From: OFTM10 sp964344055
GTDB taxonomy: Bacteria > Actinomycetota > Acidimicrobiia > Acidimicrobiales > Aldehydirespiratoraceae
DNA length: 64,000 nucleotides
Assembly (NCBI GenBank): GCA_964344055.1
Contig: CAYFLT010000004.1
Span: 62,001-126,000, forward strand
Direction: 5' to 3'
Both the position numbers and the translations under genes were made by a program. The notes beneath the pieces are model-generated. The model made no database searches. It was not told where the DNA came from and saw only the letters and a program-made list of their open reading frames with translations. This document shows, one piece after another, positions 8,319 through 16,287 of this stretch; the stretch's first letter is position 1; each line of letters begins with the position of its first letter.

Positions 8319-9473
8319 TCACGGCTCGAAGCTAGCCAGGCGTATGCCCAGCTCGTCGATCTGTGACGGCGTCAGGTTGGCGAAGCTGAATCGGAGGAAG
8401 CGCTCATCGTCCGGGGTGAAGGCGGTACCGGGGATGACGAGGACGTCGAGCTCGGTGACCAACCGGCGTAGCACCGTCTCGGTCGAGGCGGCGCCGGCCG
8501 ACCGGACCCAGCCGAAGTAGGCACCCGAGGTGACCAGCTCGAACCCACCCGGACGGTCGGCCATCACGGCCTCGAATCGGGCCTGGAGGTCGGCCACCCG
8601 GAGCCGTTGCTCGGCCCGCCAGTCCACCGCTTCGGTGAGACCGGTGATGCACGCCTCCTGACCGATCACCGGGGCGGAGATGGCCACACAGTCGAGCAGC
8701 TTCAGCGCTTCGACCTGGAGGGCGCGGCCGGACACGACCGCCCCGACCCGGTAGCCCGGGATGGCCAGGTCCTTCGAGAAGGAGTGGAGGCTGATGAGGG
8801 TGTCGCCCCAGTCGGGGTCGGCGAACAGCGAATGGGCGGGAGCGGTGTCGGGCCGGAAGGTGCGGTAGGTCTCGTCGAGGATGAGGGCGACCCCCCGGGA
8901 GCGGGCGAGCTCGGCGAATGCCCCGATCCGGTCGGGCGGGATGGTGACCCCCGTCGGATTGCTGGGCGAGACGAGCACGATCGCCCGCGTGGTGCCGTCG
9001 ATCAGGGAGGCCGCGTGGTCGAGATCGGGAAGGTGGTCGGCGTCGTTGGCGAGGTGGCGGGGCTCGATGCCGTCGACCCGGAGCCACATGTCGTGGTTGA
9101 AGTAGAAGGGCGTGGCCAGGACCACGGAGTCGCCGGCGCTCGCGACCGCCGACACCGTGATGCAGAACGCCTGGTTGCAGCCGGCCGTGATGAGCACCTC
9201 GCCCGAATCGATCGTGGCGCCGTAGCCCGCGGTGAGGTCCGCGGCGAACGCCTCACGAAGGGCAGGGAGGCCCGGCTGAGGTGCGTAGCGGGATGTGTTG
9301 GGCTCGTGGGCCGCAGCGGCGATACGGTCGGCCACAACCGGTGCCGGCGGATAGGACGGCGCCGCCTGCGAAAGGTCGAGAAGCGGTTGATCGTTCACCC
9401 GGAGTGCGAGCAGGGCATGGGCTGCCCCGATCGGGGAGTGGATCAGGTTCTGGATGCGAGGCGTGAGCTGCAT
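8319..9473 (-). CDS. PLP-dependent aminotransferase class I/II
   Basis: Fold-type I aminotransferase of 384 residues. Shown by Y-x-P-QPGLPALREA near residue 63, the cofactor contacts SPSNPTG and LILDETYRTFRP, and the PLP lysine in SLHSFSKDLAIPGYRVGAV. The C-terminal Arg is in RFLRFSFAN. Substrate unknown; by position 55 bp upstream of the meta-cleavage operon on the same strand it may feed aromatic or amino-aromatic acids into it (inference). Confidence 0.85.
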   Translation of the reverse strand: MQLTPRIQNLIHSPIGAAHALLALRVNDQPLLDLSQAAPSYPPAPVVADRIAAAAHEPNTSRYAPQPGLPALREAFAADLTAGYGATIDSGEVLITAGCNQAFCITVSAVASAGDSVVLATPFYFNHDMWLRVDGIEPRHLANDADHLPDLDHAASLIDGTTRAIVLVSPSNPTGVTIPPDRIGAFAELARSRGVALILDETYRTFRPDTAPAHSLFADPDWGDTLISLHSFSKDLAIPGYRVGAVVSGRALQVEALKLLDCVAISAPVIGQEACITGLTEAVDWRAEQRLRVADLQARFEAVMADRPGGFELVTSGAYFGWVRSAGAASTETVLRRLVTELDVLVIPGTAFTPDDERFLRFSFANLTPSQIDELGIRLASFEP

Positions 9474-9514
9474 GGTCGGCTCAGAGTCTGGCCCGTGACC
9501 GAAGGAGCTGCACG

Positions 9515-10288
9515 GTGAGCCTCGTCGATCGTTATCTCGAGCGACTCGGGTTCGACGGCCCGATCGAGCACGACCTCGCCACTCTCACAGCGCTCCAGCA
9601 AGCCCACCTCACGGCGGTCCCGTTCGAGAACCTGAACGTCTTCCACCGAGTCGGAGTGAGGACCGACACGGAATGGTCGGTCACCAAGATCGTCGACCAC
9701 GGTCGAGGGGGATGGTGCTTCGAAAACAACGGGGCGTTCGGGTGGCTGCTCGACCAACTGGGGTTCTCGGTGATGCGGCTCGGCGCGGCGGTGCTCCTCG
9801 ACGGTCCGAACAAGCTGGTCGATCACTGCACCCTGGAGGTCACGCTCGACCAGCCCTATCTGGTCGACGTCGGTTTCGGCGACAGTGTGGCCGCTCCTCT
9901 CGAGTTGAATACCGCAGGGCCCCAGGAGGGTCACACCGGCACCTTCGAATTCCTGCCGAGCGCGGAGGGGATCACCTTCGCCGAGCACGTCGATGGCCTG
10001 CCCGAGGCCCGTTTCCGGTTCCGGCGGGTGGCTCACGTGATGAGCGATTTCGACGGTGCGTCCGAACGCCTGCAGGCCGACGCGGAGAGCAACTTTCGGA
10101 GGCGGCCGTTCGCCACCCGGCTCGTCGACGGTGGCCCGGATCGGGTCACCCTGCTCGAGGACCGGTTGAAGCTCCGGCGGGATGGAGAGGTCACCGAGGA
10201 ACCGGTGGCCGCCGAGGACTGGGCCGAGACCCTCTGGGAGTGGTTCGCGATGCGGATCCCGGTTTCGGGGGACGGAGGAGTGGCGTGA
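9515..10288 (+). CDS. nat: Arylamine N-acetyltransferase
   Basis: NAT family enzyme of 257 residues that transfers acetyl from acetyl-CoA to aromatic amines. The catalytic triad is visible: Cys in RGGWCFENN near residue 69, His in DHCTLEV near 107 and Asp in YLVDVGFGD near 122. The N-terminal VPFENLNVF motif is also present. GTG start at 9515. It overlaps the next gene by one base (TGATG), so the two are translationally coupled. In actinobacteria NAT often sits with aromatic or sterol degradation genes, which fits this neighbourhood. Confidence 0.9.
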   Translation: MSLVDRYLERLGFDGPIEHDLATLTALQQAHLTAVPFENLNVFHRVGVRTDTEWSVTKIVDHGRGGWCFENNGAFGWLLDQLGFSVMRLGAAVLLDGPNKLVDHCTLEVTLDQPYLVDVGFGDSVAAPLELNTAGPQEGHTGTFEFLPSAEGITFAEHVDGLPEARFRFRRVAHVMSDFDGASERLQADAESNFRRRPFATRLVDGGPDRVTLLEDRLKLRRDGEVTEEPVAAEDWAETLWEWFAMRIPVSGDGGVA

Positions 10289-11478
10289 TGTCCGAGCTCG
10301 ACCCCGACCTCTTCCTCCCGGAGCCCGAGCCGCGGGCGGTCGAGTACACGATCATCTCGGTGGACGCTCACGTGGTCGAGCCCCCGTATCTCTTCGAGCG
10401 GTATCTGCCGCCGTCGATGCGAGCCCGGGGGCCGCAGCTCGTCGAGACCCCGCAGGGTCACGAGGTCTGGGAGTTCGAAGGGGAGCGCTACACCCAGGTC
10501 GGGATGAACGCGGTGGCCGGCCGCCGCCCCGAGACGGTCCGGCTCGAGCCGTTCCGTTTCGACCAGATGCGGCCCGGCTGCTTCGACATCGACGCTCGCA
10601 TCCGCGACATGGACATCGCGGGCGTCTGGGCCCAGCTCAACTTCCCATCCCAGATCACCGGCTTCTGCGGCCGGGTGTTCGCGGCGGCCGCCGACCGGGA
10701 GGTGGGGCGTGCCTGTGTCCGGGCGTGGAACGACTGGCTCTTCGAGGAGTGGTACTCGGCGTATCCGGACCGGATCATCCCGTGCGGCATCACTTACCTG
10801 TCCGATCCCGAGTGGGCGGTCGAAGAGATCCGCCGCAACGCCGACCGCGGGTTCGTGTCGGTGACGTTCCCGGAGCGTCCCCACCAGGTCGGGTTGCCGA
10901 GCCTCTGGGAGCGCGATCACTGGGACCCGATCATCGAGGCCTGCGTCGAGACCGACACCGTCATCTCGCTCCACGTGGGTTCCTCGGGTCTGTTCCCGTA
11001 CCCCGCGGGTGCGCCAGCCCTCCAGTTGGGTGCCACCCTGTTCGGCCAGCTGTCGCTCGGCGCGTGCGCAGAATGGCTGTGGAGCGAGTACCCGGTCAAG
11101 CACCCGACCCTGAAGGTCGCGATGAGCGAGGGCGGCATCGGCTGGGTGGCGATGCTGCTCGACCGGCTCGACAACATCATCGACCGCTCCGGATACGGGC
11201 TCGGCTGGGACGAGCGACCGGCCGACGTCCTGAAGCGGAACTTCTGGTTCTGCACCCTCGACGACCCGAGCACCATCGCGACCCGGCACCGGATCGGGGT
11301 GGAGAACATCCTCTTCGAGACCGACTATCCCCATGGCGACGGCACCTGGCCCGACACTCAAGCGGTGGTGGAACAGGCCTGGGGTGACCTCCCCGCCGAC
11401 GAGCTGCGGATGATGCTCTGCGAGAACGCCGCCGCGCTCTACCGCCACCCTCTCCCCGAGGTCGTGCTGCCGAACTAG
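10288..11478 (+). CDS. Amidohydrolase family 2 (ACMSD-like) metal-dependent hydrolase
   Basis: TIM-barrel amidohydrolase of 396 residues. The first metal motif reads IISVDAHVVEPP in place of the classical H-x-H or D-x-H; the barrel continues with DMDIAGVWAQLNFP, CVETDTVISLHVGSSG (metal His), MSEGGIGW and FETDYPHGDGTWP (catalytic Asp). The family includes decarboxylases and hydrolases acting on aromatic or unsaturated acids. Start ATG 10288 overlaps the NAT stop. Its TAG stop shares the four bases CTAG with the convergent GIDE-LemA gene. Confidence 0.85.
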   Translation: MSELDPDLFLPEPEPRAVEYTIISVDAHVVEPPYLFERYLPPSMRARGPQLVETPQGHEVWEFEGERYTQVGMNAVAGRRPETVRLEPFRFDQMRPGCFDIDARIRDMDIAGVWAQLNFPSQITGFCGRVFAAAADREVGRACVRAWNDWLFEEWYSAYPDRIIPCGITYLSDPEWAVEEIRRNADRGFVSVTFPERPHQVGLPSLWERDHWDPIIEACVETDTVISLHVGSSGLFPYPAGAPALQLGATLFGQLSLGACAEWLWSEYPVKHPTLKVAMSEGGIGWVAMLLDRLDNIIDRSGYGLGWDERPADVLKRNFWFCTLDDPSTIATRHRIGVENILFETDYPHGDGTWPDTQAVVEQAWGDLPADELRMMLCENAAALYRHPLPEVVLPN

Positions 11479-12755
11479 GCGAAGTCACAATGGTGTTCGG
11501 GGACGGTGCGTTCGAAGCCCTTTGCGGTGAACAGAGCGAAGCGGCGGGGGTCGGCCCAGCGGGCCACGAGCAAGCCCGGGAACGTGCTTCGACGATCTCG
11601 CAGGATCGTGACCGCGTTGTTGTAGTACTCCCGTGTCCCGGCAATCCGGCTCTCGCTGTCGGCGATCTGCTCGAACAACTCGCGCATGGATTCACCGGCC
11701 TTCAGCTCCGGGTAATCCTCGATGATGGCGAGCAGGCGGGTGATGCGGTCCGTCTGCTCTCGGGCCTCGAGATCGGCCTGGTCCACCGTCGCCTGATCGG
11801 GTGCGTCGTGGATCAGCCGGGATCGCATCACCTGGACACTCTCGAGGACCACCCGTTCGTGATCAGTGGCGGCGCGGGCCACCGAGGCCAGCCGGGGAAT
11901 GAGGTCGTGGCGTCGCGTCAATTGGACGTCGATCAGGCTCCATGCCCGGGCGGCTTGCTGGACGAGGAGTTGGAGTCGGTTGAAGACGATGACGAGCATC
12001 ACCGACAGCACGAGCACCGCGACGACCCCAAGCGCGCCGAACACCGCTTCGGCTCCACCCGGACTCGCTCCGACCCCGGCGAACACACAGGCCGCAGCGA
12101 TCAGGGACGGGACCAGGATCCTCAGCCTGCTCCGATGTGACTCTTCGGAGCGGGTCGAGACGATGAACGGCGAGCCGCCGGCGATCTGAGGCTCCACCAG
12201 GTCCTCGCGCAGCGACGCGTCACCGACCACATACAGGTCGTCGCCGATCGCAATGACGGTCTCCGTGCGTCGGTATCGGCCGGTTCGATTGTCGAGAGTG
12301 AAGAGCTTCTCGAGGAAGCCGGGCTTCTCGCCCTCCCGGAACGTCTCCTGGGCCGACTGGCGAGGAGTGATCGACGCCCGCTTCACGACGACCCGTACTG
12401 CGCCACTGCGATCGACCAGGTCGAAGTGCGGACGGGCGTCTTCGAGTCGGTCGATTTCATGCCACTCGTAGTAGGTCTCGGTGCGGGTGCGTCTCCGGCC
12501 CTTCGCGTCTCTCGTCGACACGGTGCGGGTGTGTTTGCGCTCCTCCTCGACGACGTACCTCCACCAGACTGATGGCGTCTTGGTCATGTGGCTCGTCAGT
12601 GGCTCGGCGTGCCACGCCCGCCCCTTGACCTCGTTGCGTCCGGCGTAGACGGCGGCCGCCGGGGTCGTTCCGAGATCTGCGTAAACGCGACGTCGTCGGT
12701 CGAACAGGAATGCGGCGATCAGCGCGGCGAAGGCCAGAAAGAGGGGGAACGGCAC
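11475..12755 (-). CDS. GIDE-like/LemA fusion membrane protein
   Basis: Protein of 426 residues with two recognisable parts. Residues 1-20 are a membrane segment followed by a GIDE-like region (AGRNEVKGRAWH, WWRYVVEEERKHTR, VVVKRASITPRQ). After two further hydrophobic segments near 212-260 comes a LemA-type helical domain: AWSLIDVQLTRRHDLIPRL, IEDYPELKAGESMRELFEQ and REYYNNAVTILRDRRSTFPG. LemA proteins are membrane anchored and of poorly known function; GIDE domains in eukaryotes belong to a mitochondrial E3 ligase. GTG start. The final stop overlaps the convergent amidohydrolase stop. Confidence 0.75.
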   Translation of the reverse strand: MPFPLFLAFAALIAAFLFDRRRRVYADLGTTPAAAVYAGRNEVKGRAWHAEPLTSHMTKTPSVWWRYVVEEERKHTRTVSTRDAKGRRRTRTETYYEWHEIDRLEDARPHFDLVDRSGAVRVVVKRASITPRQSAQETFREGEKPGFLEKLFTLDNRTGRYRRTETVIAIGDDLYVVGDASLREDLVEPQIAGGSPFIVSTRSEESHRSRLRILVPSLIAAACVFAGVGASPGGAEAVFGALGVVAVLVLSVMLVIVFNRLQLLVQQAARAWSLIDVQLTRRHDLIPRLASVARAATDHERVVLESVQVMRSRLIHDAPDQATVDQADLEAREQTDRITRLLAIIEDYPELKAGESMRELFEQIADSESRIAGTREYYNNAVTILRDRRSTFPGLLVARWADPRRFALFTAKGFERTVPEHHCDFA

Positions 12756-12762
12756 GACGCGG

Positions 12763-13061
12763 TCAGCCCGAGACGAAGGTCACCGATGCCCGGAGCAGCT
12801 CCTGCCAGCGCCCCTCGTCGAACTCTTCGACCAGGACCCACTCCTTGAACACCTTGCCGGCCGGCGCGAACGGCGCGCCCTCGCCCGCCTCGATCATGTC
12901 GGCCACCGTGTCGCGAGCCAGCTTGACGACGACGCCGGGCCCCTTGTAGTTGGGCATCCCGACGAACTCGGCCCGCCCATGATGGTGCCTTCCTCGATCA
13001 TGCCCTCGGCCAGGAGAGGAGCCGCCGCATCCCAGAACTCGCCGTTGTCGCTCGTGCTCAT
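12763..13061 (-). pseudogene. Small TfoX-N-like protein, frameshifted
   Basis: Two frames together give about 100 residues: MSTSDNGEFWDAAAPLL...GTIMGG in the first frame, then AEFVGMPNYKGPGVVVKLAR...EEFDEGRWQELLRASVTFVSG in the second. The break lies near 12970-12985 in a G/C run, most simply a single-base deletion. The composite looks like a TfoX N-terminal-type domain (MGG...F.GMPNYKG..VVVKL....), but this is weak. ATG 13061 overlaps the MFS stop by four bases (ATGA), evidence that the gene is part of the operon and that the shift may be a sequencing error. Confidence 0.5.
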
Positions 13062-14305
13062 GTTCCAACGGTAGGGGAGACGGCGAGGGGCTCGCCGGTG
13101 TCGGGGTCGACCGGCTCGAGTGAGCCACCCCGCGCCCACAACAGCAAGCCGAACCCGATCAGCGAGTAGATGAACCCGCCAACGGCCATCGGTGTAACGG
13201 TGTCCACGATCTGGCGATCGACGACTGCCGCCAGCACCGATCCGATCCCGAGCGTGGCGAGGCCGCGGACCGCCGAAGCCGTTCCCGCCAAGCGCTCCAT
13301 CGGCTGGAGGGCGAGCGAGGTGCACGTCGTGGTGACGATGGTGGAGGTCGTGCTGGTGATCGTGACGAGGAACGCCCAGACCCAGAACGATGGAACACCA
13401 TCCGCCGCCACTGCTGCGAGCCCGAGGAGCCCGTAGGCGATCGGGAGCGTGGCGTAGTTGAAGCGGGCGACCGCGATCGCGCCGAACCGCTTGATGAAAC
13501 GACTCCCGGCGAACACACCGACCCCGTTCACCGCCGAGATCACCCCGAAGGCCACGGCGAACCACTCCCCACGTCCGTAGATCTCATCCACGATCGGCTG
13601 GCTGCTGCCCAGGAAGATGAAGAAGCTGCCGTAGCTGAAGACGAGGGCCGTGATGTAGGCCACCGACGCCCGGTTGGTGAGCACGACTCGCATCCCGCGC
13701 CCGATGGCAGCCGGCTCGATCGGTCGACGCTTGTCAACGGGGAGCGTCTCGCCGAAGCTGAACGACCAGATCGCCATGATGAGGGCCAAGGCCAACGCGG
13801 CAACGAAGATCATCTGCCAGCCGCCGAACACGAGTAGTCCCTCGCCGGCGAGTGGGGCAAGCGCCGGGCCGATGAGGAAAACCGCCATCACGACGGTCAT
13901 CACCCGGGCCATCTGGTCGCCGGAGTAGAGGTCTCGACTCATCGCCTGGGAGACGACGTTCGGACCGGCGGCTCCGAATCCCCATACGAATCGGGAGATC
14001 AGCATCACCTCGAAAGAGGGCGCCAGACTCCCACCCGCGGCTCCCAGGCAGTACAGGCCGATGGCCGCGAGGAGGAGCGGGCGCCGCCCGAAACGGTCGG
14101 AGAGGGTGCCGTAGAAGGGCTGGCCGATCGCCATGCCGATGAAGTAGGCGGTGACGATCAGGGACACCTCGCCCGACCCCGAGGAGAGGTCGAACTCTTC
14201 GCGGATCTCGTCGAAGGCGGGTAGGGCCGCGTCGATTCCGAACGCCAACATGATGCCGAGCGAGGCGAGGAAGGCGATGACCGCCCGTTCGGAGTGGTGT
14301 TTCAT
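13058..14305 (-). CDS. MFS multidrug efflux transporter (Bcr/CflA-like)
   Basis: Major facilitator of about 415 residues with 12 predicted hydrophobic segments. Signature loop 2-3 motif GTLSDRFGRRPLL near residue 68 and RFVWGFGAAGPNVVSQAMSRDLY, typical of drug:H+ antiporter-1 Bcr/CflA pumps. ATG 14305 (MKHHSERAV) begins just before the first membrane helix; the upstream in-frame residues are rejected as they would overlap the FAD oxidase. It lies in a minus-strand run IlvD, TetR, FAD oxidase, MFS, TfoX-like. The TetR upstream may control it. Confidence 0.85.
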   Translation of the reverse strand: MKHHSERAVIAFLASLGIMLAFGIDAALPAFDEIREEFDLSSGSGEVSLIVTAYFIGMAIGQPFYGTLSDRFGRRPLLLAAIGLYCLGAAGGSLAPSFEVMLISRFVWGFGAAGPNVVSQAMSRDLYSGDQMARVMTVVMAVFLIGPALAPLAGEGLLVFGGWQMIFVAALALALIMAIWSFSFGETLPVDKRRPIEPAAIGRGMRVVLTNRASVAYITALVFSYGSFFIFLGSSQPIVDEIYGRGEWFAVAFGVISAVNGVGVFAGSRFIKRFGAIAVARFNYATLPIAYGLLGLAAVAADGVPSFWVWAFLVTITSTTSTIVTTTCTSLALQPMERLAGTASAVRGLATLGIGSVLAAVVDRQIVDTVTPMAVGGFIYSLIGFGLLLWARGGSLEPVDPDTGEPLAVSPTVGT

Positions 14306-14312
14306 CGGTGCC

Positions 14313-15707
14313 TCAGCGCGGTGGGAGGGTCTTGCCCGGGTTGAGGATGCCGGCCGGATCGAGCGCATCCTTGATCCGCCACGCCAGTTCCTGCTCGAGC
14401 GGGTCCTTCTGATCGGCCATCTGGGCGCGGAGCGCCTGGCCGATGCCGTGTTCGGCGCTGAACGTGCCGCCGAGTTCGAGGATCACGCGGTCGACGGCGC
14501 GTTCGATCGCGGCCCGCTCGTCGACCGTCCACGTGATGGCGGGATCGTCGGGCGGGTTGATGTGGAGGTGGATGTTCCCGTCGCCCACGTGGCCGAACGG
14601 ATAGGTGACCCAGCCGGGGTGGTCGGCGACGACGGCTTCGGTCCGGCGGATGAACTCGACGACCTGCCCGACCGGCACTGCGGCGTCGTACTTGATGTAG
14701 CCGTCGCGCCAACCCCACAGCTGCATCGGTGGGAGCTCGTCTCGGATCCGCCAGAGGTTGTCTTCCTGTTCGGCGGTCCCGGCCACTACCGCGTCGGTGG
14801 CGAGGCCGGCCTCGACCGCTTGGCCGAGGAAGTCGCTCATGGCGTCGGTCTCGCCCGCGGCCAGTCGGGCCACGACGTACCAGTCGCCAACAGTGGTCAT
14901 CGGACGTTGCAGCGCATACTTCTCGACGGCGAGGCCCACGCCGATCTCGGGGAGCAGCTCGAAGCCCGTGACCGCCGCGCCGGTGGCTCGGGCCGCCGAC
15001 AACAACGGCAGGGCCGACTCGAGATCGGTGAGGGCGATGCACGCGGTCTGCTCGGTGGCAGGCATCGGAACCAGGCGGACCACGGCCCGGGTGATGATTC
15101 CCAGAGTGCCCTCGGCGCCGATGAAGAGCTGGCGAAGCTGATAACCCGACGAGTCCTTGCGGAGGGCGCGAAGCCCGTCCCACACCCGCCCGTCGGCGAG
15201 CACCACCTCGAGGCCGAGCACGTTGTCGCGCATCGGCCCGAACTGGAGGACGTTGATCCCGCCGGCATTGGTCGAGACGGCTCCACCGATCGAGGCCGTA
15301 CCGCGGGCGCCCCAGTCGGGTGCGAACATCAACCCCTCGGCGCGGGCCGCCTCCTGGATCGCCTCGATCGAAGCCCCGGCTTCGACGACCGCAACGGCGC
15401 CGTCGGCATCGACCGACTCGATCGAACGCATCCGGCTCAGCGACACCACCACCGAGGGCTGACCGTCCACCGGATGAGCTCCACCGCTGAGACCGGTGTT
15501 GCCGCCGACGGTGCAAACGGGGACGCCGGCCTCGGAACACGAGCGGACCACAGCCGCGACCTCGTCGGTGTCCGCCGGACGCACCGCGGCCAGCACGGGC
15601 TCGGTCAGTACGCCCTTGTGGTCTCTGCCGTACTCGACGGCATCGTCGCCGGTGAAGACGTTCGCCATCCCGACCGCGTCGGTGAGCGCGGCGACGAGCT
15701 CGTCCAC
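14313..15707 (-). CDS. FAD-linked oxidase, GlcD/D-lactate dehydrogenase type
   Basis: VAO-family flavoprotein that oxidises 2-hydroxy acids such as glycolate or D-lactate. FAD domain: VPVCTVGGNTGLSGGAHPVDG near residue 60 and FAPDWGARGTASIGGAVSTNAGGIN. C-terminal cap: YPFGHVGDGNIHLHIN and the terminal FSAEHGIGQALRAQM...GILNPGKTLP. The start is ambiguous: GTG 15707 is the conservative choice; CTG 15722 would overlap the TetR stop by four bases (CTGA). The open frame extends further without homology. Likely co-transcribed with TetR and the MFS gene. Confidence 0.85.
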   Translation of the reverse strand: MDELVAALTDAVGMANVFTGDDAVEYGRDHKGVLTEPVLAAVRPADTDEVAAVVRSCSEAGVPVCTVGGNTGLSGGAHPVDGQPSVVVSLSRMRSIESVDADGAVAVVEAGASIEAIQEAARAEGLMFAPDWGARGTASIGGAVSTNAGGINVLQFGPMRDNVLGLEVVLADGRVWDGLRALRKDSSGYQLRQLFIGAEGTLGIITRAVVRLVPMPATEQTACIALTDLESALPLLSAARATGAAVTGFELLPEIGVGLAVEKYALQRPMTTVGDWYVVARLAAGETDAMSDFLGQAVEAGLATDAVVAGTAEQEDNLWRIRDELPPMQLWGWRDGYIKYDAAVPVGQVVEFIRRTEAVVADHPGWVTYPFGHVGDGNIHLHINPPDDPAITWTVDERAAIERAVDRVILELGGTFSAEHGIGQALRAQMADQKDPLEQELAWRIKDALDPAGILNPGKTLPPR

Positions 15708-15718
15708 GTTCTCAGTGC

Positions 15719-16276
15719 TCAGGCGCCGTCGCGCAGACGAAGAGAGAGCTTGGCGACCCGTTCGCGGATCTCGTCGAGATCGGCCCCGAACTCGGCCAGC
15801 CCGGCCATGATCTCCTGTTCGAACGCCCCCCACCCGAACTGCAGTGCGGCGCAGAGTGCAACCTCTGCGAGCAGGTCCTTGTCCTCGGGGTCGGTGCTGG
15901 TCTGCTCGGCCTGTCCCCGCACGATGCGGTGCATCAGGCTGGTCATCGGGGAGATGGCTTCGTCGACCTCGAGCTTGGCGAAGGTGCGGTAGCTCGAGGC
16001 TTCGTCTGAAGTGTTGACCGGAAGCACCCCCACCTCGTCCCAGCGCAGGGCCATCTCCTCGGTGGCTTCGGCGACGGCCGCGGCGAACACGGCGTCCTTG
16101 CTGCCGAAGTAGTGATGGATGAGGCCGTAGTTGACCCCCGCATGCTTGGCGAGTTCGCGGCCGGAGATATGGCGCGGAGAGCGCATCGCCATCAGCTGGG
16201 CAGCGGCGTCGACGAGGCTGCGGCGGACGGCCTCCGGGCCTCGGGTCGGTGTCGACGGCGGCGTGTCGCTCATCAT
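15719..16276 (-). CDS. TetR-family transcriptional regulator
   Basis: One-component regulator of about 185 residues. The N-terminal helix-turn-helix is visible as AAAQLMAMRSPRHISGRELAKHAGVNYGLIHHYFGSKDAVF. The C-terminal ligand domain is not assignable. Two consecutive ATG codons (16276, 16273) can start it. It lies 12 bp downstream of ilvD and just upstream of the FAD oxidase, so it may be read through from ilvD and may regulate the oxidase-MFS genes. No palindromic operator is obvious in the short gaps. Confidence 0.85.
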   Translation of the reverse strand: MMSDTPPSTPTRGPEAVRRSLVDAAAQLMAMRSPRHISGRELAKHAGVNYGLIHHYFGSKDAVFAAAVAEATEEMALRWDEVGVLPVNTSDEASSYRTFAKLEVDEAISPMTSLMHRIVRGQAEQTSTDPEDKDLLAEVALCAALQFGWGAFEQEIMAGLAEFGADLDEIRERVAKLSLRLRDGA

Positions 16277-16287
16277 CTCAATCCCCG

